Origin: Bradyrhizobium sp. 190
GTDB taxonomy: Bacteria; Pseudomonadota; Alphaproteobacteria; Rhizobiales; Xanthobacteraceae
DNA: 64,000 bases
Assembly (NCBI RefSeq): GCF_023073415.1
Contig: NZ_JADPJL010000068.1
Span: forward strand, 186,001 to 250,000
Reading direction: 5' to 3'
Shown here: piece by piece, positions 24,727 through 32,985 of the stretch
Position numbering within the stretch: position 1 is the stretch's first letter
Layout of the letters: every line of letters starts with the position of its first letter
Made by a program: the position numbers and the translations under genes
The notes under the pieces: model-generated
Databases searched by the model: none
What the model saw: only the letters and a program-made list of their open reading frames with translations
Told to the model about the DNA's origin: nothing

Positions 24727-25374
24727 CTACGCGCCGCGCACCACGGTCTTCAGATAATTATACGCCTTGATGATCTCGATCAGGCGGTCCTCGGTGGAGC
24801 GGTCGCCGCCGTTGGCGTCGGGATGGTGCTGCTTGACCAGCGCCTTGTACTTCGCTTTGACGTCCTCGAGGGTGGCTTCGGCGGTGAGGCCCATCACCTG
24901 CAGCGCCTTGCGCTCGGCGTTCATCACCTTCCGGGTTTCGGCCTTGGCCTCGGCGCCCGGTCCGGGCCGCCAGCGTCCGCGGCCGTTGAGCTCGGAGAAC
25001 ATGCTGAAGGGATCTGCGGCACCGTCAAAATCCTCAGCGGCCTGCTTGCCCTTCTTGCCGGCCGTGTTGGCACCCATCTTCCAGGTCGGCCGATGGCCGG
25101 TCAGCGCATCCTTCTGGTAACGCGCGACGGCGTCGGCATTCATGCCCTGGAAGAAATTGTAGTTCTGATTGTATTCGCGGACGTGATTGAGACAGAAGTG
25201 AAAGTACTCCCGCGAATTCTCCCGGCCCTTGGGCGCGCGGTGCGGGCCCTTGTTCTGGCAGCCCGCCCATTCGCACATGGCGGCTTCCTCGCGCGCCTGC
25301 GCCTGCTGCTTCGCGCTCAGCTTGTTGGGCTTGATGCGAATGGAATCGAAGAATTTGGATGAATCAATTGCCAT
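24727..25374 (-). CDS. J-domain co-chaperone
   Basis: A 215-residue protein with an unusual N-terminal part: CEWAGCQNKGPHRAPKGRE and FHFCLNHVREYNQNYNFFQGM, with Cys/His residues that could bind a metal. The C-terminal J domain (from about residue 155) carries the essential HPD (KQHHPDANGGDRS) that stimulates a DnaK-type ATPase. This architecture is a conserved alphaproteobacterial DnaJ-like family. It is divergent from bolA, and the pair commonly sits beside cobST in Hyphomicrobiales. Confidence 0.88.
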   Translation of the reverse strand: MAIDSSKFFDSIRIKPNKLSAKQQAQAREEAAMCEWAGCQNKGPHRAPKGRENSREYFHFCLNHVREYNQNYNFFQGMNADAVARYQKDALTGHRPTWKMGANTAGKKGKQAAEDFDGAADPFSMFSELNGRGRWRPGPGAEAKAETRKVMNAERKALQVMGLTAEATLEDVKAKYKALVKQHHPDANGGDRSTEDRLIEIIKAYNYLKTVVRGA

Positions 25375-25484
25375 GACTGACTTTGACTACGCAATGCCCG
25401 AGGCTTCAAGTCTTGACATTGCTAATACCTCTGTTCGGATGCGCCATTGACGAAAAGCCGACAACAGAATTATCTGCCGCCATC

Positions 25485-25763
25485 ATGAGCACCAGGGACG
25501 CTATCATAAACAAGTTGCGTGAAGCTTTCTTGCCGGAAAGCCTCGACGTTACGGACGAATCTCATCTGCATGAGGGCCATGCGGGCCACCGGCCGGGCGG
25601 CGAGACGCATTTCAGGGTCTATATCGTATCTCCGGCCTTCGAAGGGAAGAGCCGGATCGAGCGCCACCGCATGGTAAATGCGGCGCTTGAAGCGGAACTC
25701 AGGGGCTCGGTCCATGCGCTCGCCATCAAGGCGCAGGCGCCGGGAGAAACCGCCGGCCGGTAA
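25485..25763 (+). CDS. bolA: BolA-family protein
   Basis: A 92-residue BolA-like protein. Motifs are IINKLREAFLPESLDVTDES, HFRVYIVSPAFEGKSRIERHRMVNAAL, with the conserved R-H-R-x-[VI] of the domain, and VHALAIKAQAP. BolA proteins bind [2Fe-2S] clusters with monothiol glutaredoxins and influence iron regulation and morphology. The insertion HLHEGHAGHRPGGETHF is a His-rich loop of the BolA1 type. ATG 25485 is preferred over an upstream in-frame ATG because homologues start MSTRDAI. Confidence 0.9.
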   Translation: MSTRDAIINKLREAFLPESLDVTDESHLHEGHAGHRPGGETHFRVYIVSPAFEGKSRIERHRMVNAALEAELRGSVHALAIKAQAPGETAGR

Positions 25764-25798
25764 TTTGGCAAACCTGCCCGCAAGAATATGAGCGTCCG

Positions 25799-26314
25799 AT
25801 GCTGCCGCAAAAGCTCGTAATTTTGGCAGGGCTCCCGGGTTCCGGGAAGAGCACGCTGGCAGAAGGGCTTTCGCGCCATTTCTCGCTGCCGCTGTTCTCG
25901 GTCGATCCGATCGAGGCGGCGATGTGGCGCGGCGGCCTGCCCCGGGATCAAACGGGGATCGCCGCCTATGCCATCGCACAAACCCTGGCCGAGGAGCACC
26001 TGCGGCTGGGGCATTCCGTCGTGATCGACGCCGTCAATCCGGTCGAGGCCCCCCGCGCCGCATGGCGAAACCTCGCCGCAAGATATCGCGCGGACCTCGC
26101 GATCATCGAATGCGTTTGCGTGGATGAGGCGACGCATCGCCGGCGTATCGAAGCGCGAATGCGCGCCATCGAGGGGATGACCGAGATCACATGGGCCGAG
26201 GTCGAGAAACGACGCAGCGGTTATGAAGCCTGGACCGATGCAAGGCTGGCGCTGGATACGTCGGCGCACCCACCCGAACGGTTGCTCGCGGAAGCCATCG
26301 TCTATCTGGCATGA
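25799..26314 (+). CDS. P-loop kinase-like ATPase (AAA_33 type)
   Basis: A 171-residue P-loop protein. Walker A AGLPGSGKST starts near residue 10, a Walker B-like strand SVVIDAVNP near 74, and an Arg-rich lid (HRRRIEARMRAIEG) near 112. The layout resembles small kinases such as gluconate or chloramphenicol phosphotransferase-like proteins and ZT-dependent kinases; the substrate cannot be told from sequence. It follows bolA by 35 bases on the same strand and may be co-transcribed. Confidence 0.75.
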   Translation: MLPQKLVILAGLPGSGKSTLAEGLSRHFSLPLFSVDPIEAAMWRGGLPRDQTGIAAYAIAQTLAEEHLRLGHSVVIDAVNPVEAPRAAWRNLAARYRADLAIIECVCVDEATHRRRIEARMRAIEGMTEITWAEVEKRRSGYEAWTDARLALDTSAHPPERLLAEAIVYLA

Positions 26315-26463
26315 GGTGGTCCGCCAGCTTCCTGTGAAGATCGGCAGAGACGGTAGAACCGTTTTTGCAACTGTGAGACAATCGCCAAAGCGATGGATGA
26401 GGTTCCGTTCGGTGGCGGGGTCGGACTGACCCCGAGGCCATCGCAGGTCGATGGGGTCGTCCG

Positions 26464-26904
26464 ATGCAATATTGGGCACGCTTCCGATGGGCCGCCGTAG
26501 CGCTGCTGGTTGCGGCCTCCCCAACCAGGGCGCACGCGCTGGACATGCCGAGCCCCTTTGTCCAGGAAGTCCTGGTCAAGAGCATTCTGGTAACGCTCAA
26601 CGACGCGGTGGCATCGGATAATTTCACGGTCCTCCACGCCAAGATTTCAAAGCCGTTCCGCGATCAGTTTCCGCCCGACAAGCTGCGGGCCGTCTTCAAG
26701 GACCTGGTCGAGAAGCACGCCGTGTTCGACGCGATCGTCGCAAGCCCGCTCGTTCCCGACGAGGAAGCCAAGATCGACGAGAAGGGCGTGTTACGCCTCA
26801 AGGGCCGTTTCGACACCGCGCCCAAGAAGGTGAAGTACCAGCTCGGTTTCATTGCCTCCGACGGCCAGTGGAAACTCAGCGGCATCACCATCGATATCGA
26901 ATAG
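26464..26904 (+). CDS. Hypothetical exported protein
   Basis: A 146-residue protein with a clear signal peptide (FRWAAVALLVAASPTRAHA, cleavage near residue 25). The mature part, LNDAVASDNFTVLHAKISKPFRDQFPPDKL onward and ending GQWKLSGITIDIE, looks like a small alpha+beta cone (NTF2/DUF4864-like), but I cannot assign it firmly. It is convergent with the CNNM gene 18 bases away. Confidence 0.65.
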   Translation: MQYWARFRWAAVALLVAASPTRAHALDMPSPFVQEVLVKSILVTLNDAVASDNFTVLHAKISKPFRDQFPPDKLRAVFKDLVEKHAVFDAIVASPLVPDEEAKIDEKGVLRLKGRFDTAPKKVKYQLGFIASDGQWKLSGITIDIE

Positions 26905-26922
26905 CGGTGCCAGTGCGGACGC

Positions 26923-28275
26923 TCAGAACGCGGTCCCTGCCCGCTTCGGTTTCGGATCCTCGCCGTCGGCTTCGCGCGGCAGCGGCGCGATCTTCAGCGC
27001 GGTGATGCGGTTGCGCTCGCGGCGAAGCACGCGGAAGCGGAAACCGTGGAAGGTAAAACTCTGGCCGCGCTCGGGGATCGAACGCGCCTCGTGAATCACG
27101 AGCCCGGCGACGGTCGTCGCCTCTTCGTCGGGCAGATGCCAGTTCATGGCGCGGTTGAGTTCGCGGATCGGCACCGAACCGTCGACCACCACGGAGCCGT
27201 CGGGCTGGGCGCGGACGCCGGCCACCACAACGTCGTGCTCGTCGGAAATGTCGCCGACGATCTCTTCCAGAACGTCTTCCAGCGTCACCATCCCCTCAAC
27301 TTCTCCATACTCGTCGACGACGAGCGCGAAATGGGTCTTGCGGCGGCGGAACGCCTTGAGCTGTTCGGACAAAGGCCGCATCTCCGGCACGAACCACGGC
27401 GGCAGCATGATGGCCGAAACATCGATGTGCGAGGTATCGCCTTCGGAAGCCCGGATCGCGCGTAGCAGATCCTTGGCGTGCAGTACGCCGATGATGTTCT
27501 CCGGCTTGTCGCGCCACAACGGGATGCGGGTGTATTCGGTGGCCAGCACCTCGCGCACCAGTTCGTCCGGCGGCAGGTCGGCATTGATCATCACCATCGC
27601 TGTGCGATGGACCATGACGTCGGACACGGCGAGGTCGCCAAAGCGGAAGACATTTTGAAGGTATTCAGCCTCACCGCTTTCGATCCCGCCGTGCACGGCC
27701 GATTCCTCCACCAGCCCTTCGATCTCGGAATCGGTGAGAATTTCGTGCTGCGAGGATTCCTGCACGCCGAGCAGGCGCAAAATTCCGCGTGACGCGCTGT
27801 TGAGGAGCCAGTTCAGCGGCCAGAAAACCAGATACGACAGATAGAGCGGATAAGCGATCCATTGCGAGACCGGCATCGGCTCCCGGATCGCGAGCGTCTT
27901 CGGCACCTGCTCGCCGATCACGATATGCAGCGAGGAGAACACCAGGAACCCGGCGAGGAAGGACACGAAGTGCAACGTGGCTTCCGACATTCCGAGCGGG
28001 ATGAGCACCGGCTCGAGCAGCGCCGAAACGGTCGGTTCGCCGACCCAGCCGAGGCCGAGCGAGGCCATGGTGATGCCGAGTTGGCAGCACGCGAGATAGG
28101 CCTCGATGTTGCCCATCATGCCTTGCAGCAGGCGTGCGCCGAACCGGTCCTGCTCGACCATCGCCCTGATGCGAAACCCGCGGCTCTTCACCAGCGCAAA
28201 CTCGGCGGCCACGTAGAACGCGTTGGCGGCGAGAAGAAGAAATGCAAGCAGCAGATTGAACGCAGTCGAACTCAT
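26923..28275 (-). CDS. CNNM/CorC-HlyC family membrane protein (hemolysin-like)
   Basis: A 450-residue protein. An N-terminal DUF21/CNNM transmembrane domain (residues 1-200: AFYVAAEFALVKSR, then CQLGITMASLGLGWVGEP and IGEQVPKTLAI) is followed by a CBS-pair (about 215-340, ending VDEYGEVEGMVTLEDVLEEIVGDI) and a C-terminal CorC_HlyC domain ending LKIAPLP. Homologues export Mg2+ or sustain Mg2+/Co2+ resistance; true haemolysis is unlikely. It is downstream of aroB on the same strand, an aroK-aroB-CNNM order common in Hyphomicrobiales. Confidence 0.9.
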   Translation of the reverse strand: MSSTAFNLLLAFLLLAANAFYVAAEFALVKSRGFRIRAMVEQDRFGARLLQGMMGNIEAYLACCQLGITMASLGLGWVGEPTVSALLEPVLIPLGMSEATLHFVSFLAGFLVFSSLHIVIGEQVPKTLAIREPMPVSQWIAYPLYLSYLVFWPLNWLLNSASRGILRLLGVQESSQHEILTDSEIEGLVEESAVHGGIESGEAEYLQNVFRFGDLAVSDVMVHRTAMVMINADLPPDELVREVLATEYTRIPLWRDKPENIIGVLHAKDLLRAIRASEGDTSHIDVSAIMLPPWFVPEMRPLSEQLKAFRRRKTHFALVVDEYGEVEGMVTLEDVLEEIVGDISDEHDVVVAGVRAQPDGSVVVDGSVPIRELNRAMNWHLPDEEATTVAGLVIHEARSIPERGQSFTFHGFRFRVLRRERNRITALKIAPLPREADGEDPKPKRAGTAF

Positions 28276-28345
28276 GATTGCCTCGCGGCGTCGGCCTCGG
28301 CCGTGCGCGACCTATTGCCCACAATGCACCCGGACAATCCCGTTC

Positions 28346-29488
28346 TCATCCCGACAGCTTCTGTTGCAGGAAGGCGCGAACCAGAGCGGGCTCGACGTCG
28401 TTTGCGACCACCGCGCGGCCGATCGCCTGCAGCAGAATGAACGTCAGCTTGCCGCGCTTGACCTTCTTGTCCTGCGCCATCAGCGCCATCAGGGCGTCGG
28501 CGTCCGCCAGCCCCTCCTGGGCGAAGCCCGCGATATGCTGCAAATGGGTCGGCAGGCCGACGGAGGCAAGATGGCGTTCGACGCGGGCGGCATCGGCCTC
28601 GGAGATCATGCCGAGCTCGGCGGAAAACTCCGCCGCCAGCACCATGCCGACGGAGACGCCTTCGCCGTGGAACAGGCGATCGGAAAAGCCGGTCGCAGCC
28701 TCCAGCGCATGGCCGAACGTGTGGCCGAGATTGAGCAACGCGCGCTCGCCGTTCTCGCGCTCGTCGCGGGATACGATCGCGGCCTTGGCGCGGCAGGCGG
28801 TCGCAATCGCGTGCTCGCGCGCCGTGCCGCCGGAGAAGATGTCGGCATGGTTGGCTTCGAGCCAGGTGAAAAAGGCTTCGTCGCCGAGCACGCCATATTT
28901 GGCGACTTCGGCGTAGCCGGCGCGGAACTGGCGCGGCGACAGCGTGTCGAGCACCGAGGTATCGGCGATCACCAGAACCGGCTGATGAAACGCGCCGAGC
29001 AGGTTCTTTCCCTGCGGCGAGTTGATGCCGGTCTTGCCGCCGACGGAAGAATCCACCTGCGCCAGAAGCGAGGTCGGCACCTGCACGAAATCGACGCCGC
29101 GGCGCAGGATCGCCGCTGCAAAGCCGGCGAGATCGCCGACCACGCCGCCGCCGAGCGCGATCACCAGATCGTTGCGTTCGATCTTCGCCGCGATCAACGC
29201 CTCAGAGACCTTTTCGAGACCGGAATAGGTCTTCGACACTTCGCCTTCCTCGACGATGACGCGTGAGGTCGCAATGCCGGCCTCGGTAAGCGAACGCTCG
29301 GTTTGATCCAGCCAGTGCTTTGCCACGGTGCGGTCGGTGACGATGGCGGTCCGCACGCCGGGGCGTAACGCGGCGACACGTGCGCCGAGCGACGCCAGCA
29401 CGCCGCGGCCGATGACGATGTCATAGGCGCGGTCGCCGAGGGCAACGTCGACCGTGATATCGGCGGAATGTTTCAGTGGCGCAGTCAT
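28346..29488 (-). CDS. aroB: 3-dehydroquinate synthase
   Basis: A 380-residue cytoplasmic NAD- and metal-dependent enzyme, the second step of the shikimate pathway (DAHP to 3-dehydroquinate). Visible motifs are LVIALGGGVVGDLAGFAAAI (NAD and substrate binding), VPTSLLAQVDSSVGGKTGIN, and the metal ligand region LNLGHTFGHALE. ATG 29488 overlaps the aroK stop by ATGA, indicating translational coupling. Length is standard. Confidence 0.96.
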   Translation of the reverse strand: MTAPLKHSADITVDVALGDRAYDIVIGRGVLASLGARVAALRPGVRTAIVTDRTVAKHWLDQTERSLTEAGIATSRVIVEEGEVSKTYSGLEKVSEALIAAKIERNDLVIALGGGVVGDLAGFAAAILRRGVDFVQVPTSLLAQVDSSVGGKTGINSPQGKNLLGAFHQPVLVIADTSVLDTLSPRQFRAGYAEVAKYGVLGDEAFFTWLEANHADIFSGGTAREHAIATACRAKAAIVSRDERENGERALLNLGHTFGHALEAATGFSDRLFHGEGVSVGMVLAAEFSAELGMISEADAARVERHLASVGLPTHLQHIAGFAQEGLADADALMALMAQDKKVKRGKLTFILLQAIGRAVVANDVEPALVRAFLQQKLSG

Positions 29489-30117
29489 GGCGTAACGCTG
29501 ATCCCGTCGGTTGTCGGCTGGGCAGAAGGGCTGCCTACGCACAGCCGGGCGCGCAGGGCATCGATACATTCGTCGACGATGCGGTCGTGCGGCACGTCGC
29601 GCGAACCTATCGTCAGGTCGGCGGTCCGGTAGACCGGTTCGCGCGCTTCGAGCAGACGGCTGACGGTCGCCATCGGATCCTCGGTCTGCAGCAGCGGCCG
29701 GTCGGCGCGGCGCTTGACGCGCTTCATGATGATTTCGACATCCGCCTTGAGCCAGATCGAGACCGCCTTGTCGCGGATGCGGTTGCGGGTCTCCTCCCGC
29801 ATGAAGGCGCCGCCGCCGGTGGCGATCACGGCCGGCCCGCCATCGAGCAGCCGCGCGATCACCCGCGCCTCGCCGTCCCGGAAATGTGGCTCGCCATGGG
29901 CTTCGAAAATGTCCGGGATCGACATCCCGGCCGCGGCCTCGATCTCGATATCGGCGTCGAGAAACGGCAGGTGCAGCCGGGCCGCCAGCCGCCGCCCGAT
30001 GGTGGATTTGCCGGCGCCCATCATGCCGACCAGCACGACCGAACGCCTTCCCAGCGCCGACGTGATGTCGGCCTCCTGGGTGGGGCTCGTTTGTGCCGGT
30101 GCGGCGGTCTCGGACAT
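29485..30117 (-). CDS. aroK: Shikimate kinase
   Basis: A 210-residue P-loop kinase that phosphorylates shikimate at O3. Walker A GMMGAGKST, the shikimate-binding FLDADIEIE and GDGEARVI-type segment (HFRDGEARVIARLL), GGGAFM, and RADRPLL of the lid are all present. It begins with a 20-residue Ala/Thr-rich extension (MSETAAPAQTSP). It is the first gene of aroK-aroB and divergent from the small membrane protein and xerD. Confidence 0.95.
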   Translation of the reverse strand: MSETAAPAQTSPTQEADITSALGRRSVVLVGMMGAGKSTIGRRLAARLHLPFLDADIEIEAAAGMSIPDIFEAHGEPHFRDGEARVIARLLDGGPAVIATGGGAFMREETRNRIRDKAVSIWLKADVEIIMKRVKRRADRPLLQTEDPMATVSRLLEAREPVYRTADLTIGSRDVPHDRIVDECIDALRARLCVGSPSAQPTTDGISVTP

Positions 30118-30260
30118 CAAAAACCCTGCGGTTTTGCGCGACTTGCTCCGCGCTGCGACACCTATACTACCCCCATTGACGCCCCCGCCAGAGACTCTTG
30201 CCACGGGGATAGGAACATGTTGGATGATTTCATTGGTTAATTCGCCGCCCTGAGCCCCCT

Positions 30261-30407
30261 ATGCCCAGTTTGTTCCGCTTTCTGACGGTCGTCGGCATCA
30301 TCGCCGGGGTGATCTATGGCGTGATTTTTTCGCTGGCGAACTTCGTCACGCCGAAGCCCCGGGAAATGACGGTCACCATCCCCGCAGACAAGTTCCTCAA
30401 GAAATAG
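30261..30407 (+). CDS. Small single-span membrane protein (48 aa)
   Basis: MPSLFRFLTVVGIIAGVIYG begins a 48-residue protein with one transmembrane helix (residues 5-27) and a short basic tail ending FLKK. Codon use is good throughout. Small proteins of this shape precede xerD in related genomes as far as I remember. Function is unknown. Confidence 0.65.
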   Translation: MPSLFRFLTVVGIIAGVIYGVIFSLANFVTPKPREMTVTIPADKFLKK

Positions 30408-30465
30408 CCGCTATCGTCTGATTTGTGAGAGGCGAACTCGGGGAGAGAGGCATCTCCATTGCGAG

Positions 30466-31440
30466 ATGTCGGGTGCAATGCGTTCCAGCAAGACGGCCAA
30501 AGACGAGACACTGATCAACCTGTTCCTCGACATGCTCGCGGCGGAACAGGGTGCGGGCGACAACACGCTCGATGCCTATCGCCGCGACCTCACGGATTTT
30601 TCCGAATTTCTCGGCCGCAAGGGACAAAACTTTGCCGGCGCCGGGACGGATGAGCTGCGCGACTACCTCGCCGACCTCGACACCCGCGGCTTCAAATCCT
30701 CCAGCGTGGCGCGCCGGCTGTCGGCGATGCGGCATCTGTTCCGCTTTCTCCTGAACGAGCGCATCCGCAGCGACGATCCGGCGGCGATCCTGTCAGGCCC
30801 GAAACGCGGCCGAGGCTTGCCGAAGGTGCTGTCGATCCCGGACGTCGACCGCATGCTGACGCGGGCCAAGGAATTGACGCTAGGCCAGAACGTTTCGCCG
30901 CAGCAGCGGCTGCGCGCGATACGGCTGTATTGCCTTCTGGAAGTGCTTTACGCCACCGGCTTGCGCGTCTCGGAGCTGGTGGCGCTGCCGCTGTCGGCCT
31001 CGCGGCGCGACGCCCGCATGATCGTGGTGCGCGGCAAGGGCAACAAGGAACGGCTGGTGCCGCTCAACGAAGCGTCGCGGCAGGCGATGGCCGACTATCT
31101 CGCCGCGATGGAAGCGCTCAAGCCCGAGAAGAAGAAAGACGCCGCAAGCTCAAAATGGCTGTTTCCCTCCTTCGGCGAGAGCGGCCATCTGACGCGGCAG
31201 CATTTTGCCCGCGACCTGAAGGAACTGGCGGCGGCATCGGGCCTCGCGCCGCGGCTGGTCTCGCCGCACGTGCTTCGCCACGCCTTTGCCAGCCACCTGC
31301 TGCACAACGGCGCCGACCTGCGCATCGTGCAGACGCTGCTCGGCCATACCGACATCTCGACCACGCAGATCTACACCCACGTGGTCGAGGAGCGGCTGAA
31401 AAGCCTGGTGCGCGACCTGCATCCGCTGGCGGAGAAGTAA
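30466..31440 (+). CDS. xerD: Site-specific tyrosine recombinase XerD
   Basis: A 324-residue recombinase that with XerC resolves chromosome dimers at dif. The SAM-like N-terminal domain is at residues 20-105. Catalytic residues are Arg in ATGLRVSELV, Lys in GKGNKERLVPL, the HVLRHAF box (H-x-x-R), LLGHTDIST and Tyr in TQIYTHV. An insertion around EALKPEKKKDAASS is usual in alphaproteobacterial XerD. The position divergent from aroKB is conserved, so it is a housekeeping copy and not an integrase of a mobile element. The start may be 30466 or the ATG 12 bases later. Confidence 0.95.
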   Translation: MSGAMRSSKTAKDETLINLFLDMLAAEQGAGDNTLDAYRRDLTDFSEFLGRKGQNFAGAGTDELRDYLADLDTRGFKSSSVARRLSAMRHLFRFLLNERIRSDDPAAILSGPKRGRGLPKVLSIPDVDRMLTRAKELTLGQNVSPQQRLRAIRLYCLLEVLYATGLRVSELVALPLSASRRDARMIVVRGKGNKERLVPLNEASRQAMADYLAAMEALKPEKKKDAASSKWLFPSFGESGHLTRQHFARDLKELAAASGLAPRLVSPHVLRHAFASHLLHNGADLRIVQTLLGHTDISTTQIYTHVVEERLKSLVRDLHPLAEK

Positions 31441-31455
31441 GGCGGCGTAGACAGC

Positions 31456-31538
31456 GTAGCCCGGATGAAGCGCAAGCGAAATCCGGGGTCTTCCCGCGAG
31501 CAGCCGTCCCGGATTGCGCTCCGCTCCATCCGGGCTAC
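31456..31538. repeat. Palindromic repeat, family E
   Basis: Arms GTAGCCCGGATGAAGCGCAA and GCTCCATCCGGGCTAC enclose about 45 bases. It starts 15 bases after the xerD stop and could form a strong hairpin. This is a repeat type widely seen in Bradyrhizobium. Confidence 0.85.
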
Positions 31539-31735
31539 CAGAATGCATTGCAGCCTTGACTTCCGCGGCGTCTCCCCCGAAACAGCCGTCTCCCGCCTGC
31601 GGCCTTGTTTGGCGCGCTTTCGGCAAACCGGGTCATCCGGACCGAGATGCACGCTAAATCATTGAAGATGCGTGCTTTCCTTAAGCGAATCGAAACCGCT
31701 TCGCCTCAAAGCACGTTGTTACCTATATTGTCTCG

Positions 31736-32698
31736 ATGCCGGATCAGATGCGCAGTTATCTCGACTTTGAAAAACCCGTTGCCGAACTAGAGGCCAAGGT
31801 CGATGAACTGCGCGCGCTGGCGGCGTCCGGCAGCGACATCGGCGACGAGATCGCGCGCATAGAGGACAAGGCGTCCCAGGCGCTGACCGACCTCTATGCC
31901 AATTTGACGCCGTGGCAGAAAACGCTGGTGGCGCGCCATCCGCAGCGCCCGCACTTCAGCGATTTCGTCAACGCGCTGACCACCGAATTCACCCCGATGG
32001 CGGGCGACCGCAAATTCGCCGAGGACGAGGCGCTGATGGGCGGCTTCGGCCGTTTTCGGGGCGAGCCTATCTGCGTGATGGGCCAGGAGAAGGGCGCCAC
32101 CACCGACAGCCGTATCAAGCACAATTTCGGCATGGCGCGGCCCGAAGGCTATCGCAAGGCGGTGCGGCTGATGGAGATGGCCGACCGTTTTGGCATTCCC
32201 GTGCTGTCGATCGTCGACTCCGCCGGCGCCTATCCCGGCATCGGCGCCGAGGAGCGCGGCGTGGCGGAAGCGATCGCACGCTCGACCGACACGTGCCTCT
32301 CGCTCGGCGTCCCCAATGTCGCGATCATCACCGGCGAGGGCATGTCGGGTGGCGCCATCGCCATCACCACCGCGAACAAGGTGCTGATGTTCGAACACGC
32401 GATCTACAGCGTGATCTCGCCGGAAGCGGCCTCCTCGATCCTGTGGCGCGACGGCACCAAGGCCCAGGAAGTCGCCAACGGCATGAAGATCACTGCCCAG
32501 GACATGCTGCGATTCGGCGTGATCGACGAGATCCTGAAAGAACCCTCCGGCGGCGCTCATCGCGATTCCGCCGCCATGATCTCGGCCACCGGCGATGCGA
32601 TCGCCGAGGCCTTCAACGACCTCCGCAATCTGGACGCGGACGGCGTGCGCCGGCAGCGGCGGCAGAAATTTCTCGATATCGGCCGCAAGCTCGGCTGA
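31736..32698 (+). CDS. accA: Acetyl-CoA carboxylase carboxyltransferase subunit alpha
   Basis: A 320-residue subunit that with AccD transfers the carboxyl group from biotin to acetyl-CoA, the committed step of fatty acid synthesis. SYLDFEKPVAELEAKVDELR is the family start. FGRFRGEPICVMGQEKG, SIVDSAGAYPGIGAEERG and TGEGMSGGAIAI (oxyanion and CoA pocket) are intact. Length equals that of E. coli AccA. It is a single-gene unit here; xerD and the L,D-transpeptidase flank it on the same strand with long gaps. Confidence 0.96.
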   Translation: MPDQMRSYLDFEKPVAELEAKVDELRALAASGSDIGDEIARIEDKASQALTDLYANLTPWQKTLVARHPQRPHFSDFVNALTTEFTPMAGDRKFAEDEALMGGFGRFRGEPICVMGQEKGATTDSRIKHNFGMARPEGYRKAVRLMEMADRFGIPVLSIVDSAGAYPGIGAEERGVAEAIARSTDTCLSLGVPNVAIITGEGMSGGAIAITTANKVLMFEHAIYSVISPEAASSILWRDGTKAQEVANGMKITAQDMLRFGVIDEILKEPSGGAHRDSAAMISATGDAIAEAFNDLRNLDADGVRRQRRQKFLDIGRKLG

Positions 32699-32985
32699 TT
32701 GGCCGTTGCCCTCCGCCTTGGATGAGGGGCGGCCGGCCGGCCCGGCCCCATTCGTTAACGCCGCCTTAAAGGCGCTTTATTTCGTCGGATCGCTTGATTC
32801 GGCCCTAATTAGGCCCAGAGACGGTCTTTAAACTCTATTGACTATGCCTGCCGTGGAAGCGGCTGACGCATCGCGTTCGGGTTGCGGCGCGGAAGGTCAA
32901 AGGGTACTATTTTATGCATTGGCTTCAGGGCATGTTCGCTGTGATTTGGGGTGCGAAAATGCCCGGTGGGTGTGGAGCTTAGCCT

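Noticed and set aside
30466..31440. xerD considered as an integrase of a mobile element
   Set aside because: Its place next to aroKB and its XerD-type sequence mark it as the chromosomal dimer-resolution enzyme.
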